Assembly (NCBI GenBank): GCA_000499405.2
Contig: HG738155.1
Span: 1-59,481 of the forward strand
Source of the DNA: Onchocerca volvulus
Taxonomy: Eukaryota; Nematoda; Chromadorea; Rhabditida; Onchocercidae
DNA length: 59,481 nt
Direction of reading: 5' to 3'
The notes beneath the pieces are model-generated. The model did no database searches. It saw nothing but the letters and a program-made list of their open reading frames with translations, and was not told where the DNA came from. This document shows, one piece after another, positions 1-11,232 of the stretch (position 1 is the first letter of the stretch; the number at the start of each line of letters is the position of its first letter). A program made the translations under genes and the position numbers.

Positions 1-195
1 GCATAATAACAAAGTTTCTGTATATCGGTTTTTAGTCACTGCATTTGCTTGAGTTATTGTTGTTGGCTCGTTGTCAGTCGAACAATATTCATTTCTATTG
101 ATTTCTTCATTTGTCTTATTAAGATTTGACGTTTTATTTGAATGGGTTTGATCCCTTTTCCCACATAATGCGCTGTTATGAGCGGCTTTGCAATA
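1..195 (-). mobile_element. BEL/Pao element A, gag continuation past the inserted LTR
   Basis: Read on the minus strand, this stretch continues the gag reading frame of the element lying at 785-2082. It supplies the last two metal ligands (His and Cys, spacing CX2CX3HX4C) of a zinc knuckle whose first two cysteines are coded at about 785-800. The two parts are separated only by the solo LTR at 196-784 and a duplicated CAATA. The frame then stays open to the window edge, so protease and polymerase should lie outside. Seen: the open frame and the Cys/His spacing. Inferred: that both parts were one gag gene. Confidence 0.75.
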
Positions 196-784
196 TTTTG
201 TCGCTTCTTTTTTTTCTGATAGCGACAAAATTATAAGTTGAATTCTGTTCTTCTCTTCTCACAGTTTCTTCTATTTTGATGTTTATTCACTTGGTAACGA
301 ACCTCAAACTTGGGTAATTAAACCTTTATTATGATTAATTTACGAATCAACATACGCAACAATTATTACAACAATTATATTAACAATGCAATTCCGATAA
401 TATTATGAAGAGATTATAATGTAAAAGAGGGGGGGGAGATAGATTTGGTAAAAAAAAGAATTGGTTTATCACCAGCTGTCCACTCGACCGAGCTGATGGC
501 AGCGTGTTAGTTGAAATGATTTTGTAATCAGGACCCCATCCCATCTTCTTCGTGGATGGGGGGTCATGGTACATTGTAGAGACAAGAAAGAACCTTTGTT
601 GTCTCGGAAGTATGCGCCTTTGATGCGCATGAGATTGTGCTTTAGTTAGCTGATGATAATAGAGAGCTTTTTTAAGCTCTTTAACTGGATAGACAAAAAT
701 GATCAACTACATGAAATATGCAATGTAAAATTTTAAAAAAAGGATCACTGATTTTTCTTCTTTCATCTCGCGATTTCAGCGACA
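196..784 (-). mobile_element. Solo LTR, family B, with CAATA target duplication
   Basis: About 589 bp, nearly identical to the inverse of 48823-49425. On the minus strand it starts TGTCGCTGAAATC and ends GCGACAAAA. The bases just outside, 191-195 and 785-789, are both CAATA, a 5-bp duplication of the size usual for BEL/Pao elements. It carries the AATAAA-plus-core segment shared with other LTRs here (301-330). No primer binding site or internal region adjoins it, so it is a solo LTR left by LTR-LTR recombination. It interrupts the gag of element A. An open frame of 108 codons on its minus strand is chance or LTR-derived. Confidence 0.9.
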
Positions 785-2082
785 CAATAAAAGCAGTTCA
801 CCCTTTTCTTGCATTCTTTGCCTTGATGTGTTTTGAAGCAAGTAATGCATTTCTTCATTTCTTGGAGGCACTTCATTCGAGCCTTCACAGTGGGGTATAC
901 TTTGCACTCACTATCCCAGTGATTTTGATTACAAAAGGTGCATGGTCTTCTTTGTTTGATTTCGCCTTTCTTTACTGTATGATAAGTCCTTTCTTCGTTG
1001 TGGGTTGTTGCTAAGGCTGATGATTCCTGATAGTTTTTTGGAGTCTGTTTAGTGTTGGGCAATGTACACTTCTTTTCCTGATAGTTAAATGAGGATAGAA
1101 TTTTTATTCGTTCATTGACGTTGATTAGATACCCCAGAAACTTTCTAAGTTTTATTACTGACCATGGATCATCGATTGTTCTTTGATGGTATACTTTTTC
1201 GAGTATCCATCGCGGTAGTCGACTTTCTATTGTGGTTTCAATGCTAGAGTTTTCTAGGTTTTCTCCTAGTGCCTCTAATTGTCGGAAGATTGTTTCCATT
1301 CTTCCAACAGTCTCAATCCATTCCTTTTCGTTTCGTTTTATGGATTGCAATTCGTTGTGTAATAATTTAATAGTCATCGATGTATCTCCATATTTTTCTG
1401 TCAGCAAATTTCGAATAACTTCGTAATTCTCTGGGGCTATATCGTAGCCCCTTACAGCTTGTAATGCTGTTCCCTTTAGACAAGAGATCAAATAATTGAG
1501 TTTTTGTATTTCCGGGATGGTTTGTGAATGAACTGCAGAATTAAAGCCGCTCCAAAATTCTCTCCACTTTCGTGGGTCGCCACAAAAAATGGGCAGAGAT
1601 AGTTGAGGGAGATGGACTTCGGCATATGAAGTTGGTAGCGTTGGCATCCTTACTTCCTTTGATGATTCTTGACCCGGACTTCCTATTCGAGTCATTTTTT
1701 GACTCTCGCAGTCGATCTCCTTTTTATAAATAGTCAACGTAATGATTGCCTCATTTGCTTCGTCTATCAGCTTAAAAATTCCCTTTTCTCCTTTTGTGAG
1801 TTCTTCGTACTTTTCTTCTTCTTCCTTTCTTTTTGTTGTGGGAACAAACTTCTGTATATGTTCGATCCATTTGTCGTTTGCTGTTTCAATGGATTGAATA
1901 CACCTTTGCAGTCGTAGGATCTTCTCTTCTAGAAGTCGTCCATTTGTTTCATATAGTTGAAATCGTTCCTTTGTCTTTAAAGAGAGCTCCGGAGGTTTGA
2001 CGTCCATATTCTTGACCTCGAGAAGGAGATTTTCTAATCTTTCCTTCACAGGTTTGATACTTTCAATTATTACTGACGTCAT
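785..2082 (-). pseudogene. BEL/Pao gag (DUF1759-type), split by LTR insertion
   Basis: Minus-strand frame starting at 2082 and open for over 430 codons; the last few codons before its stop at 763 are read from the inserted LTR. The N-terminal third is charged and helical. The middle carries the gag-like signature of BEL/Pao elements (LPQLSLPIFCGDPRKWREFW at roughly residues 155-175). The C-terminal part holds a first zinc knuckle (CTFCNQNHWDSEC) and the start of a second (CFYC) cut by the LTR at 784. Gag packages the element RNA in cytoplasmic particles. The uninterrupted N-terminal part has no stops, so the copy is fairly young, but the insertion makes it defective. Confidence 0.9.
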
Positions 2083-2917
2083 ATTTTTTGAAGCTTTCTT
2101 TGTTTATTCAGTATATGGTTAGTTGTATTAGTCGTACCTCACCTCGGGCACCAATTTTTTATGTCGCGGATTTTTTTGCGCGATATAAAAATTGCTAATT
2201 TGTATTAGTAAAAAAGGGGAATACTTCGTAACAAGATTACTTACGTATATCCTTTGTTACGTAGCGTATTGTGAGCGTACGACCAGTCAAAAATTTTATT
2301 GTAAACCATATCGCAGTCGATCTCCTTTTTATAAATAGTCAACGTAATGATTGCCTCATTTGCTTCGTCTATCAGCTTAAAAATTCCCTTTTCTCCTTTT
2401 GTGAGTTCTTCGTACTTTTCTTCTTCTTCCTTTCTTTTTGTTGTGGGAACAAACCTCTGTATATGTTCGATCCATTTGTCGTTTGCTGTTTCAATGGATT
2501 GAATACACCTTTGCAGTCGTAGGATCTTCTCTTCTAGAAGTCGTCCATTTGTTTCATATAGTTGAAATCATTCCTTTGTCTTTAAAGAGAGCTCCGGAGG
2601 TTTGACGTCCATATTCTTGACCTCGAGAAGGAGATTTTCTAATCTTTCCTTCACAGGTTTGATACTTTCAATTATTACTGACGTCATATTCTTTGAAGCT
2701 TTCTTTGTTTATTCAGTATATGGTTAGTTGTATTAATCGTACCTCACCTTCGGGCACCAATTTTTTATGTCGCGAATTTTTTTGCGCGATATAAAAATTG
2801 CTAATTTGTATTAGTAAAAAAAAGGAATACTTCGTAACAATATTACTTACGTATATCCTTTGTCGCGTAGCGTATTGTGGGCGTACGACCAGTCAAAAAA
2901 TTTTATTGTAAACCATA
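1706..2917 (-). repeat. 605/607-bp tandem direct duplication inside element A
   Basis: 1706-2310 and 2311-2917 are near-identical direct copies. Each holds, in minus-strand order, about 150 bp of the LTR end, the leader, and the first ~125 codons of gag. The differences I can see are few single-base changes and small indels. The upstream copy (2311-2767) is therefore a truncated gag start fused to an LTR fragment. The pattern suggests unequal exchange or template switching after the element inserted. Confidence 0.88.
2142..2153 (-). other. Primer binding site of element A
   Basis: On the plus strand the leader next to the LTR reads ACCTCACCTCGGGCACCA before a short T run and the LTR start at 2162. 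That has the form of a tRNA 3' end including the terminal CCA, so its complement on the minus (RNA) strand can serve as a tRNA primer binding site. The second copy near 2742-2759 has one extra T (CACCTTCGGG). I could not assign the tRNA from memory. Confidence 0.55.
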
Positions 2918-3413
2918 AAACGAGTCCAATATGTCGATAATTTATTGTCGACCAAAGTACAAAGAATATCGGGAGAAAGGATTTGAAAGCAGTGATGGCG
3001 TGGATACAAGTGTAGAAAGTGAAAAGTAAAGGTGAAGTAATGGTGAAGTAAGTAGGTGTGGTTACATAGATAGCCGTAAAGAGCCAATATGTATTACAAG
3101 CATTGTATCAAGGTCACACGGTTAATGAGAATGTGAGATAGATATTTTTTGACACAAAGAAAGGATGTCTGTATTTGTGTAGTGAACTAAACAAAGAAAA
3201 GCGTAGCAATTGATGAAATCGTAGCAGTTGATTAACAATGTAAAAAAAAATGACTCATGTGAATAGCTAATACCGTTCACTATTACATCAAATGGTCACA
3301 AGTATAAAAAAATTTAAGTTCAAATTTTTACGATACAGTTATTTCGGTTTTTTCCGACATTTATGTCCTTGATGTGTCATGATACCTCACCTTGTCGCGA
3401 GAGTCACGAAAAC
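2768..3413 (-). mobile_element. 5' LTR of BEL/Pao element A
   Basis: Starts TGTCGCG on the plus strand and matches the sequence from 58919 to the window end almost base for base (to about 3329). As the element reads on the minus strand, this is its 5' LTR, followed leftwards by the primer binding site and gag. The outer boundary is not resolved; sequence resembling LTR runs to roughly 3400-3413. A small open frame on its minus strand (2893-3087) also occurs in the other copy and is probably not a gene. Confidence 0.75.
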
Positions 3414-3477
3414 TAAAATAAATTTTATGGAAATAAAAATGAGAATGCTTTCCATGATTCATGATTCATTAATTATC

Positions 3478-3840
3478 TTTTTTTATATTTATCTAAATTT
3501 ACATTCCTTCAAATTAAAGTCTTAAACACCTGCAACATCTATATCTTGAACATCTGGTAAAATTATTTTTTGTAAGGCATCTTCTATGTATCTCATTATG
3601 CAAAATTTTTAATGTCTTCTCATATTGAGAGATGAATGCGTTATCTAATTTATAGTCATTTAGCATGTATGATTATGCACATGTGTATGCTAATTTATTA
3701 CGAAAAAAAATGTGTTTTTTCATGTAACAATCTCCTACACAGCATGAGAAAACTGTTACTCACTTTTATTTAATGAGAACCACTCCCACTTCTTCACAAA
3801 TATAAGCTTGTATATCGCTCACAATTTATTATAATAAAAC
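3478..3840 (+). mobile_element. Degenerate LTR fragment, family C
   Basis: Diverged but colinear match to the plus-strand LTR at 23370-24007, including the stretches around 'ATTCCTTCAAATT', 'TCTCATTATGCAAAATT' and 'CTCCCACTTCTT'. It lacks recognisable ends and the AATAAA-core segment. It lies upstream of the first exon found for the DUF7042-type gene. Confidence 0.65.
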
Positions 3841-4422
3841 CTTCTTGATACCAATTCGTGCTACACATACAATCAATCCTACGGATTGCCATATCAACGA
3901 AAAATTTCCACAACACACCTAGTCAGTCAGTTAACCTCTGTAAAATCTCATTGCAAAGATAAGTATAATCTCCAAATTAAACATATTTAGCTGATAGTAT
4001 CCACTGATGATGGTAATGAATTTTTGTCAGGAAATACCAATGATATGGTCTCATGCACTCATTTTTTCAAAGCTAACACGTCGATAAGATATAATAATAC
4101 GTGAATTATCACTTCCGATATTTTTTAATCCATTATCTTAACTTTGACTTTCAAAGAAGGCAAGTTTTTCTTACGAAATAATTTGAATCATTAGTTTTAT
4201 TTTTTAAATAATATAGTGGAATTATCAAATGATGGTTACTGAAACTTTCTCAAGTTTCATTCGAATTCAAGCATTCTTGATAAGATTATTTAAAGAATTG
4301 ATGCTAAATACAAAAGAATAGGTCTATTTTCTGGATTGCTTCTGTTTTGAGTCTATAGATATAACTACATATCGGAAAAGGAGAGTGATTAAAATTGAAA
4401 GAGTTTGAAAAAAATATTTTAG
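3841..4422. other. Upstream region of the DUF7042-type gene
   Basis: AT-rich DNA without a convincing open frame. The signal-peptide exon of the gene that follows should lie here or further upstream; I looked for a start codon followed by a hydrophobic stretch ending in the required phase and found none I would defend. Confidence 0.4.
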
Positions 4423-7400
4423 ATGAATGTCACTTGAAATGGAATGGAACTTATCGCATGAATGGACATACAACACTATTACAGTTCAATGAAACTTGGA
4501 TGGATACTTTTGTCGGGAAACCTTGAGTCGTAGCGCGTAGAATCTCAAACTTGGGTAATTAAACATTTATCAATAGAAAACTTGATAATACAAAACACGA
4601 CGATTAAAAATATTGCATCAATAAAACATGAAAATTATAAATATCATATCAATAAAACATAGTAAAATTAGTGGTGAAATTACTATATAATAAGAAGAGT
4701 AGTGAGAAGAATTTAAATCACTGCAACGTCGAGAGCAGCCACTCGTTAGGATGAATCGTTTTGAAAATGGTAAAAAAGGGAAGGATTGATAATGGATCCA
4801 TATGCGCCTTTGTTACGCAATACAGTTAGCTATTGTTAGCAGATGGTCCTTTGTTAGCGCATTGCAGATGGGTTTTTTAAACTTATTTTGATGCAAATTA
4901 GGTTGTAAAATCAAAAAAAATGAGTACAGCTGGCAGAAATGTTACTCCTAATTTGCATTACAATAAAATTTCTTTCCGGTCTTCAGTTGTTCTGACAACT
5001 CTGGGCCATTGCATTGCCAGCTCTTCAAATCATCAGAATTATATCTTTCGACTCGAATTGTGGGTGTTGTGGGTGCATGAGTAATTTAATTTTTATCATA
5101 CTAATGATAACTTGAAAAAGTTTCGATTATCTAATTACTGACAAATAATTTAGACTACCAAATATGAAATCGGAATCTTTTTTCATCTTATTTTTGTATA
5201 ATAAAAATTATTATAATATACATTAATATTAATGTATATCGAGAATGCCAATTTTATCTAATAATTTTATATACTAGCATTTGTATAACATGAGACTATA
5301 TTCAATTAACCCTATAAAAATTCTCCTCCTCTACCTTTATATCATCCTTTAAAAAAAACAGATACTGGAGATCTACCGATTACTCATTTTTTTTTCCTTT
5401 TGGGCGAAAATTGTTAAAGAATTGATCAAAACTGCGCCAGTATTTTCCTCCTAAAAATTTTTATACTTTTGCATTCATCTGGAGTAATTTACAGGAGCAA
5501 TGGTATTTGCTATCGTTGTGTTGCAATCTTCAATGTCCATCCTAACGTTTTGCAATACAAGCAAAGTGAATTTCATTTTCTTTTCATTCATTTCCTCTCT
5601 TACTCACATCGATTAAAAATTTGGTTTTATTATGGATAATCAGTCTTGTTCACCTCATCCTTAGCTATTTATTACTCCGATTTTTTTCTCAAACACAAGT
5701 ACAATTTAATTACTATAGTTGACATTAGTCATCAAAAAAAAAAAAAAATTGAACGTATTAAAGGTGAGTGCATTGAACAGTATGAAAGTAGCAACGATGA
5801 CATCGATGCCATCTGTAGATCTGCGTTTCGCGGTGATACACCAATGAAAACGCTTTTTCGAAGTAATGTTGCATTCCTAACTATGAATTTTAAATGCAAA
5901 TTCCTCACAATAATTATTTATTATATAGTAGAGAGATTAATATTTGAAATCGAAATACTATATAAATGTTCGATGCACCTCTTTTTAAATGGCCACTAAT
6001 TAATGGGAAAAATGCGAATAAATTTCTTTCTCAGAAATTTTCAAAATTTGACCGAACAGTCTTAACTTGCTGACATCTGATTGCCGTCGTTATTCGAATA
6101 GTTTTATTTTAGGTGACGCAAAATCAGAGCAATGTCCATTCGAGCCACCTTTTAATTTCACCTATGCAGTCCAAGATGGATCATGCACATCGAGAGTTTC
6201 ATCTGTAACTGTTTGTCCAAGATATGGAAGGTATCGCTTTCGATATGAAGCTTGTCCGGAATTACCAAACTATGAGACTCACGGTAAGTTAACTTGCATT
6301 ATAAATACTGAGAAGAATCGTTAGCCAATAATTCTCGCATAAAAAAAAAGTTTTGATTAAGAAAACGGCATCGAGCATTCGCAATATTTCAGCAGACGAA
6401 CTGGAATGCATCGCACATTGGAATTCATTTGGGGTCGAATTCTTCGCTGTGCGCATAACTAATTCTTCGATCACCGGATCAAATATCATCTTTCGATGTC
6501 TTGTATGATTCAGTACTGTTTTTCGAAAAATCTTCCAGAAAAGTAGTTGTTTAAAAAAATATTTATGGCCAGAACAGAAAGATCATTGAATTAATAACCG
6601 GTAAGGATTCAAAGATTAAGGGAAGGAACAGAAACGTAACAAAATTTCAGATCCATCGATCAGAAAAATTTACTTCAGCAATTTAACTTCTTTTTAAAAT
6701 TGAATCTTACATTATCAGGAAGACAATCATGCAAATCATCACATTTATTCCTTAATGAATTCATGCATTTCTACGAAAGCTCCAAATCTGTAAAAAGAAG
6801 AGTGTGCTTGTCTTAAAATCATTGGTTTCCCGAAGATTGTGTGTTTGAAACAATTTTGAGAAGTTTCAGATACATCAAAGAACAGCGTTCGGTGGTCGCA
6901 TGGGTATATCAGCTGATTCCAGCTGTAACGAGCTAACAGATCTTACGTATGCTAGCACGAGAATTGAATACATGCAAGGTAGCATTATTCAGCTACTTTG
7001 AAAAATTTGTCAATCTGATTCAGTTTCCTAATTTCTTTATTTTTTTCTATCAGAAGAATTTTGAATTTTCCTAATGAATCAGACTGATTTCGAAATTTCG
7101 AAAATTCCTAAATTACAAATTATAATCTATTGAGATCTGAAGAAACAGACATTAACAAGAATATTTTTTAAGGCTCATCCTTGAAGTCACGTTGTTACTT
7201 TCCATCATTTTTGAGACATAGCCATAATTTCAAATGGATATCGATGATAACCGGTTCGATGAATTATTTTTATTCTGGTAAACTTATTCCAATTTTTTCT
7301 GGAGTTCTGCCCTAAAATCATGATTCCAATTACCGAAACTTCAAATTTTCTATCCGAATTTGTTTCACTGGCATATGGATTCTTTCCATTCTCTTTCAAG

Positions 7401-9989
7401 ACATAAATACAATAAAATATCCAATGTGAACACTCTGATCTTAATTGACAACGATAACGACAATGACTTAGTTTGAAAGTATGTCAGAAATATGAAAGCG
7501 CGCGTCTGTATAGGCAACTGTAAGCTAGTAAAGTACAACTAATCATATCATGATAGACTCATCTGAATTTACTCATTTTCATGCAAAATTCAGACAAATG
7601 GATTGAAACGATGAATGGGGTCAATCATACGATATCACAGTGCTTAAAGATGGAAAATATTGGAAATGTTCGCAAGATGGTCGTATATAAGACTACACCT
7701 CAATGCACCAACGGATATCAATGCATCAAAGTAATCTATCAACTATTATGGGTTCATTTCCCACGGAAAGTCATAACGGTCGAAATGATATGCTACTATC
7801 ATTGTCATGCAATGATACCGAATAGCGCTATAGCAAACCAAGCATGGATTGTGTGCGGTTTGCTAAAATGGCATACATCGCTGTGTTGCAGCATTGTGAT
7901 CTATTTGGCCCTTTATGAAGAGTTTCACTCCATCATTTGTAGCAGTACTAAGGAAATGGAAAGGAAAGTGTCGGTGTTGTGTTCGTGAAGAGTCTTGTAA
8001 ATTGAATCTGAAATGGCGCGAAATACAACGGTCTTAAAATTCGTCTGGATGTTTGCAACCTGTAAATATAAACTTGAAGTTTCTTCTGAGAAAAGAGCAA
8101 TAATTTTGTCTGTATTACAGATGAAGCGAAGGCATAAGAATATCATAGAGATTACATATGATAAACTCATGGATGAGATGCCTGTGTCGTGTGGGGTTAC
8201 CGAAGATCATACTATTGATACTATAGTCCATGCAAATGCTCAGGTATTCAACAAATCATACTTTAAAGTGATTGAAAGAAGACAATTTTATTTTAAGATC
8301 AGAAGACCTTGTATCGTATAAAAATATAATATGCATAGATATACAAAGCCAGAACGGCTTCTTGTTCGCCCGATGATGCTGTTATCTTAACATATCATTT
8401 GATTTTATTGGTAAGAATAGAAAAAATTCTGGAACATTTTGCAATTTTGCTAATTGCAAACAATACATTCGTTTCAGGTGATCCGTTGTCCATTCAGTCG
8501 TCGACATTTCATCGAATCATGTTCAAATTCCGTTGCACAGTTTGGTTGCACTTATGATCACGAATTAATTATGCATCTCAGTTGCGATAATACTTCATCT
8601 GGTATAGCCTTCGTTTTTTTAAATTATTTGAACACAAATTGGTATGAATCGCTCCTTCCCTTTCTGTCTTTCTTTCCTTCTCTCGAAAAGCCTTGACAGA
8701 AAAATAAGAGAGTATTGAATTTCCTTAAAGTAATGCAATGATCGCTCATATGCCTTCTCTATTGGCTTATCAAACGTTTCAGTTTCATCACACGTTAATT
8801 TAAGGAGTAAAAAAGAAATTGCAGTTGTTTTAAATTCAGAAAATATATTAAAAGTTAGTATCAGAGCATTGTAGTCCTTTGGTTTTAATTCGATGCTTTT
8901 ATCATGCCATCGATGCTCCATTGGATTGAAGTCTTCGGAACTGTAACGGATGTATAAGATGTAGCGATGCGTGCGGAATCGCTATAAAATGTTTGATTGC
9001 AGAGAAATTCTACTGTATTGGTTATTGGCGAGAAAATGAGATGCAGTATATTGTAAGTAAAAAACCAACCTCATCGGAATTTATGTGCCATGTAAGCATT
9101 TTTACTTATACTTTACAAACAGTCATTTCATCCATCCCTTTAAAGTCCTTTATCCGCAATTTACCTATTTATTTTGATCATATTATTGAATAAGGTCATC
9201 AAACTGCGACATGATGTTTACTGTAATGTTTTAACAAAGAAAAAAAAATTCCTTCTTTTATTCTGCGTAGGCAAATTGTTCCTCATCTGTTGTATTTATT
9301 TATTTTCCTCCTTTCTGCATGCTGAAATGATGTTATTATATCAGCTTGATAACTTACTAGCAAAATATACGATATGAGACAATAATATCTGGCATGCAGT
9401 TGTATTATCATCATGTTTGTGTTTCATATGTTAATATATTTATTTGTACATTTTTATCACAGGACATCATGATTCTTTTAATTCATCATCTTTCATATAT
9501 TCATGTTTAGATTTATTCATCCTATGAAGATGATGTAATTCGTATTCGCTCCTATAATCGCTCATCCTGTCATTCAAGATCTTTGGAACAGCTTCAGCCC
9601 TATCATAACTATACGTTTGCAAAATACGGTGGGAAATTCATGTTTATAGAAGATTTTCTATTTTGTTTAAACAAAAATAATCAAATTTAATTGAGCATAT
9701 TTTTACACACTTTTTCCAATGAAATCAATTTGGATAGACTTCGTCATAATATGGATAACTAGCAACGTTTGGATCACTTTGAATGAGCAAATGAAAAATT
9801 TTTCTTTAGTCACGTTGCATAACAGAACGTACCTGAAATGTATTTCAAAATTTGCACATTTGCAATAAGGAATTTTTAATTTCAGATAATTGTTTCGCTT
9901 CAAGCGGAATTAGCAGGAAAACTGAAATTGATTCATCATTGGCGACTATATTTATTCTGTTGTCATTTGCAGTAATTTGCATTTTCTAA
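4423..9989 (+). CDS. Two-module DUF7044-DUF7043-DUF7042 secreted/surface protein, first exon broken by an LTR
   Basis: Twelve exons fit by splice site and phase: 4423-4510 plus 5003-5059 (one exon split by an LTR), 5495-5565, 5764-5862, 6113-6283, 6393-6502, 6870-6978, 7594-7730, 8121-8243, 8478-8601, 9003-9091, 9511-9628, 9886-9989. They code about 465 residues, without the signal-peptide exon. Module 1 has CYRCVAIFNVHPNVLQYKQ (DUF7044-like), CPFEPPFNFTYAV (DUF7043-like) and ELECIAHWNS followed by GRMGISADSSCNELT (DUF7042-like). Module 2 repeats the order: GYQCIKMKRRHKNIIEI, VIRCPFSRRHF, FYCIGYWRENE. The protein ends in a hydrophobic stretch (LATIFILLSFAVICIF) directly before the stop, as in a GPI-attachment signal or short membrane anchor. 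Many cysteines suggest a disulphide-bonded extracellular protein. Function of these domains is unknown. The start of exon 5764 is uncertain: an acceptor after 5733 fits the phase equally and would add a lysine run. Confidence 0.75.
4511..4997 (-). mobile_element. Solo LTR inserted in a coding exon
   Basis: Begins TGTCGGG and ends CTGACA on the plus strand, with flanks ACTTT (4506-4510) and ACTCT (4998-5002), a 5-bp target duplication with one mismatch. The shared LTR core lies at 4541-4570 in minus orientation, and the TTTGTTACGC/TTTGTTAGCGC words typical of these LTRs follow. Taking out 4511-5002 restores an open frame that continues the DUF7044-like exon and ends at a GTGGGT donor (5060) in the phase needed by the next exon. 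Reading into the LTR meets a stop within a few codons. Confidence 0.72.
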
Positions 9990-10105
9990 TTGCTTCGTGT
10001 AGTTTTTTGTTCTTTGGACTGTTTTGCTTGTTGTATTATCACAACGGTGTTTTATTATTATGTAGCTTTCTTGATGTCGATTTTACGGTCAGCTGTACAG
10101 ATGAT

Positions 10106-10111
10106 AATAAA
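10106..10111 (+). terminator. Polyadenylation signal of the DUF7042-type gene
   Basis: AATAAA about 117 bases after the stop codon at 9987-9989. Position fits a nematode 3' UTR; no transcript evidence. Confidence 0.45.
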
Positions 10112-11230
10112 ATTTACATCTTTGTAAAAATTGAAATTACCAGATTCCATCTTGTGAAAGGATATTTTTGACAGCAATATTTCATGTTATGATAATCAAT
10201 ATGAACAAAATAACATTAAAATATATAATTAATTGAACTATTCATACTTTTTCGACGAAAAGCTTAACTTTCTTTTTCATGATGAATAAGCAAAAATTTC
10301 CGCCGTTCAAGAGGTAGATTGAAAGAAAGCAAAATATGGAAGTGATATGTCATTGTGGAACTCTCGAAAATTGTTTCTTATTTATTCTTTATGAATGATG
10401 AATAAGCGAATTTGTCGTGAAAACATAAACTCAAAATTCCATTTCCTTTCCCCTTTTTTTCACTTTCACAACTATATATTCATAGCAGGCGCAATATTGC
10501 TTCATTAATTTTTAGCAGATAATTGTTCGAATATATTCGGTTGATAAAGTCAAAGATACACCATTTACAGTTAGCGTTATTCTAGACTGTTCATTCCTGA
10601 TATATCAGATGAGAGTGTTGAAATCTTTTTTTTTTCCTTTTTTTCTATAAGTCAGTCATATATTGTTCAACTTAGATGCATTTGTTTAATAATATTTATT
10701 ATTCTTGAAGATTTGACTTGAATGTAAGTAAGTCAATATATTAAGTATTGATTGTTTAAGTAATAAATTGTGTGTAATTATGTATTGAGCAAAGATTTTT
10801 GTTTGAAAAAGTAAAAAGAACTTTTCGTCAAATTTGTGTAACATGCAGAAAAAGAAAGATGAATAAATGTTATGAAAGGAGTGGATAAATGATAAAGACA
10901 GAGAATTGATTATTTGTTTGCTCAGAAATTTTCCCTAAAAAAAGTAAGAAAATTTGTTTCTTTTTTGGATAAAAAATATTAACGAGTTTTCGCAAAAATT
11001 GAAAAGGCATTTGCTTATGAATAATTTAAGTGATAACGTTCCGATCGACGCGTAGTAGGGAATTATGGTGTTTCGTACAAGATGATGACGATACTATCAA
11101 CTAAATATTCCTTTGTACACTTTCTTTTCTTTTCAATCATCATTTTCAAATATTCAATTTCACGTGAATCATATTAATGATTAACTTAAAATGGAAGAAT
11201 ACTGTATACCCATATTACTCATAGATGATC
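10112..11230. other. Intergenic, no gene seen
   Basis: AT-rich sequence with short homopolymer tracts and no open frame with coding character on either strand. Confidence 0.5.
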
Positions 11231-11232
11231 AT

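Noticed and set aside
380..706. 108-codon minus-strand open frame, with a related frame at 49045-49281
   Set aside because: Both lie inside the two family B solo LTRs; the similarity is LTR homology, not a protein-coding gene.
1669..1917. Plus-strand frame repeated at 2271-2522
   Set aside because: Antisense shadow of the duplicated gag start.
2893..3087. Frame repeated at 58999-59238
   Set aside because: Both are in the element A LTR and overlap regulatory sequence; no family resemblance.
4511..5002. LTR removed as an intron
   Set aside because: The only GT at the left edge (4512) with the AG at 4986 gives an immediate stop in the required frame.
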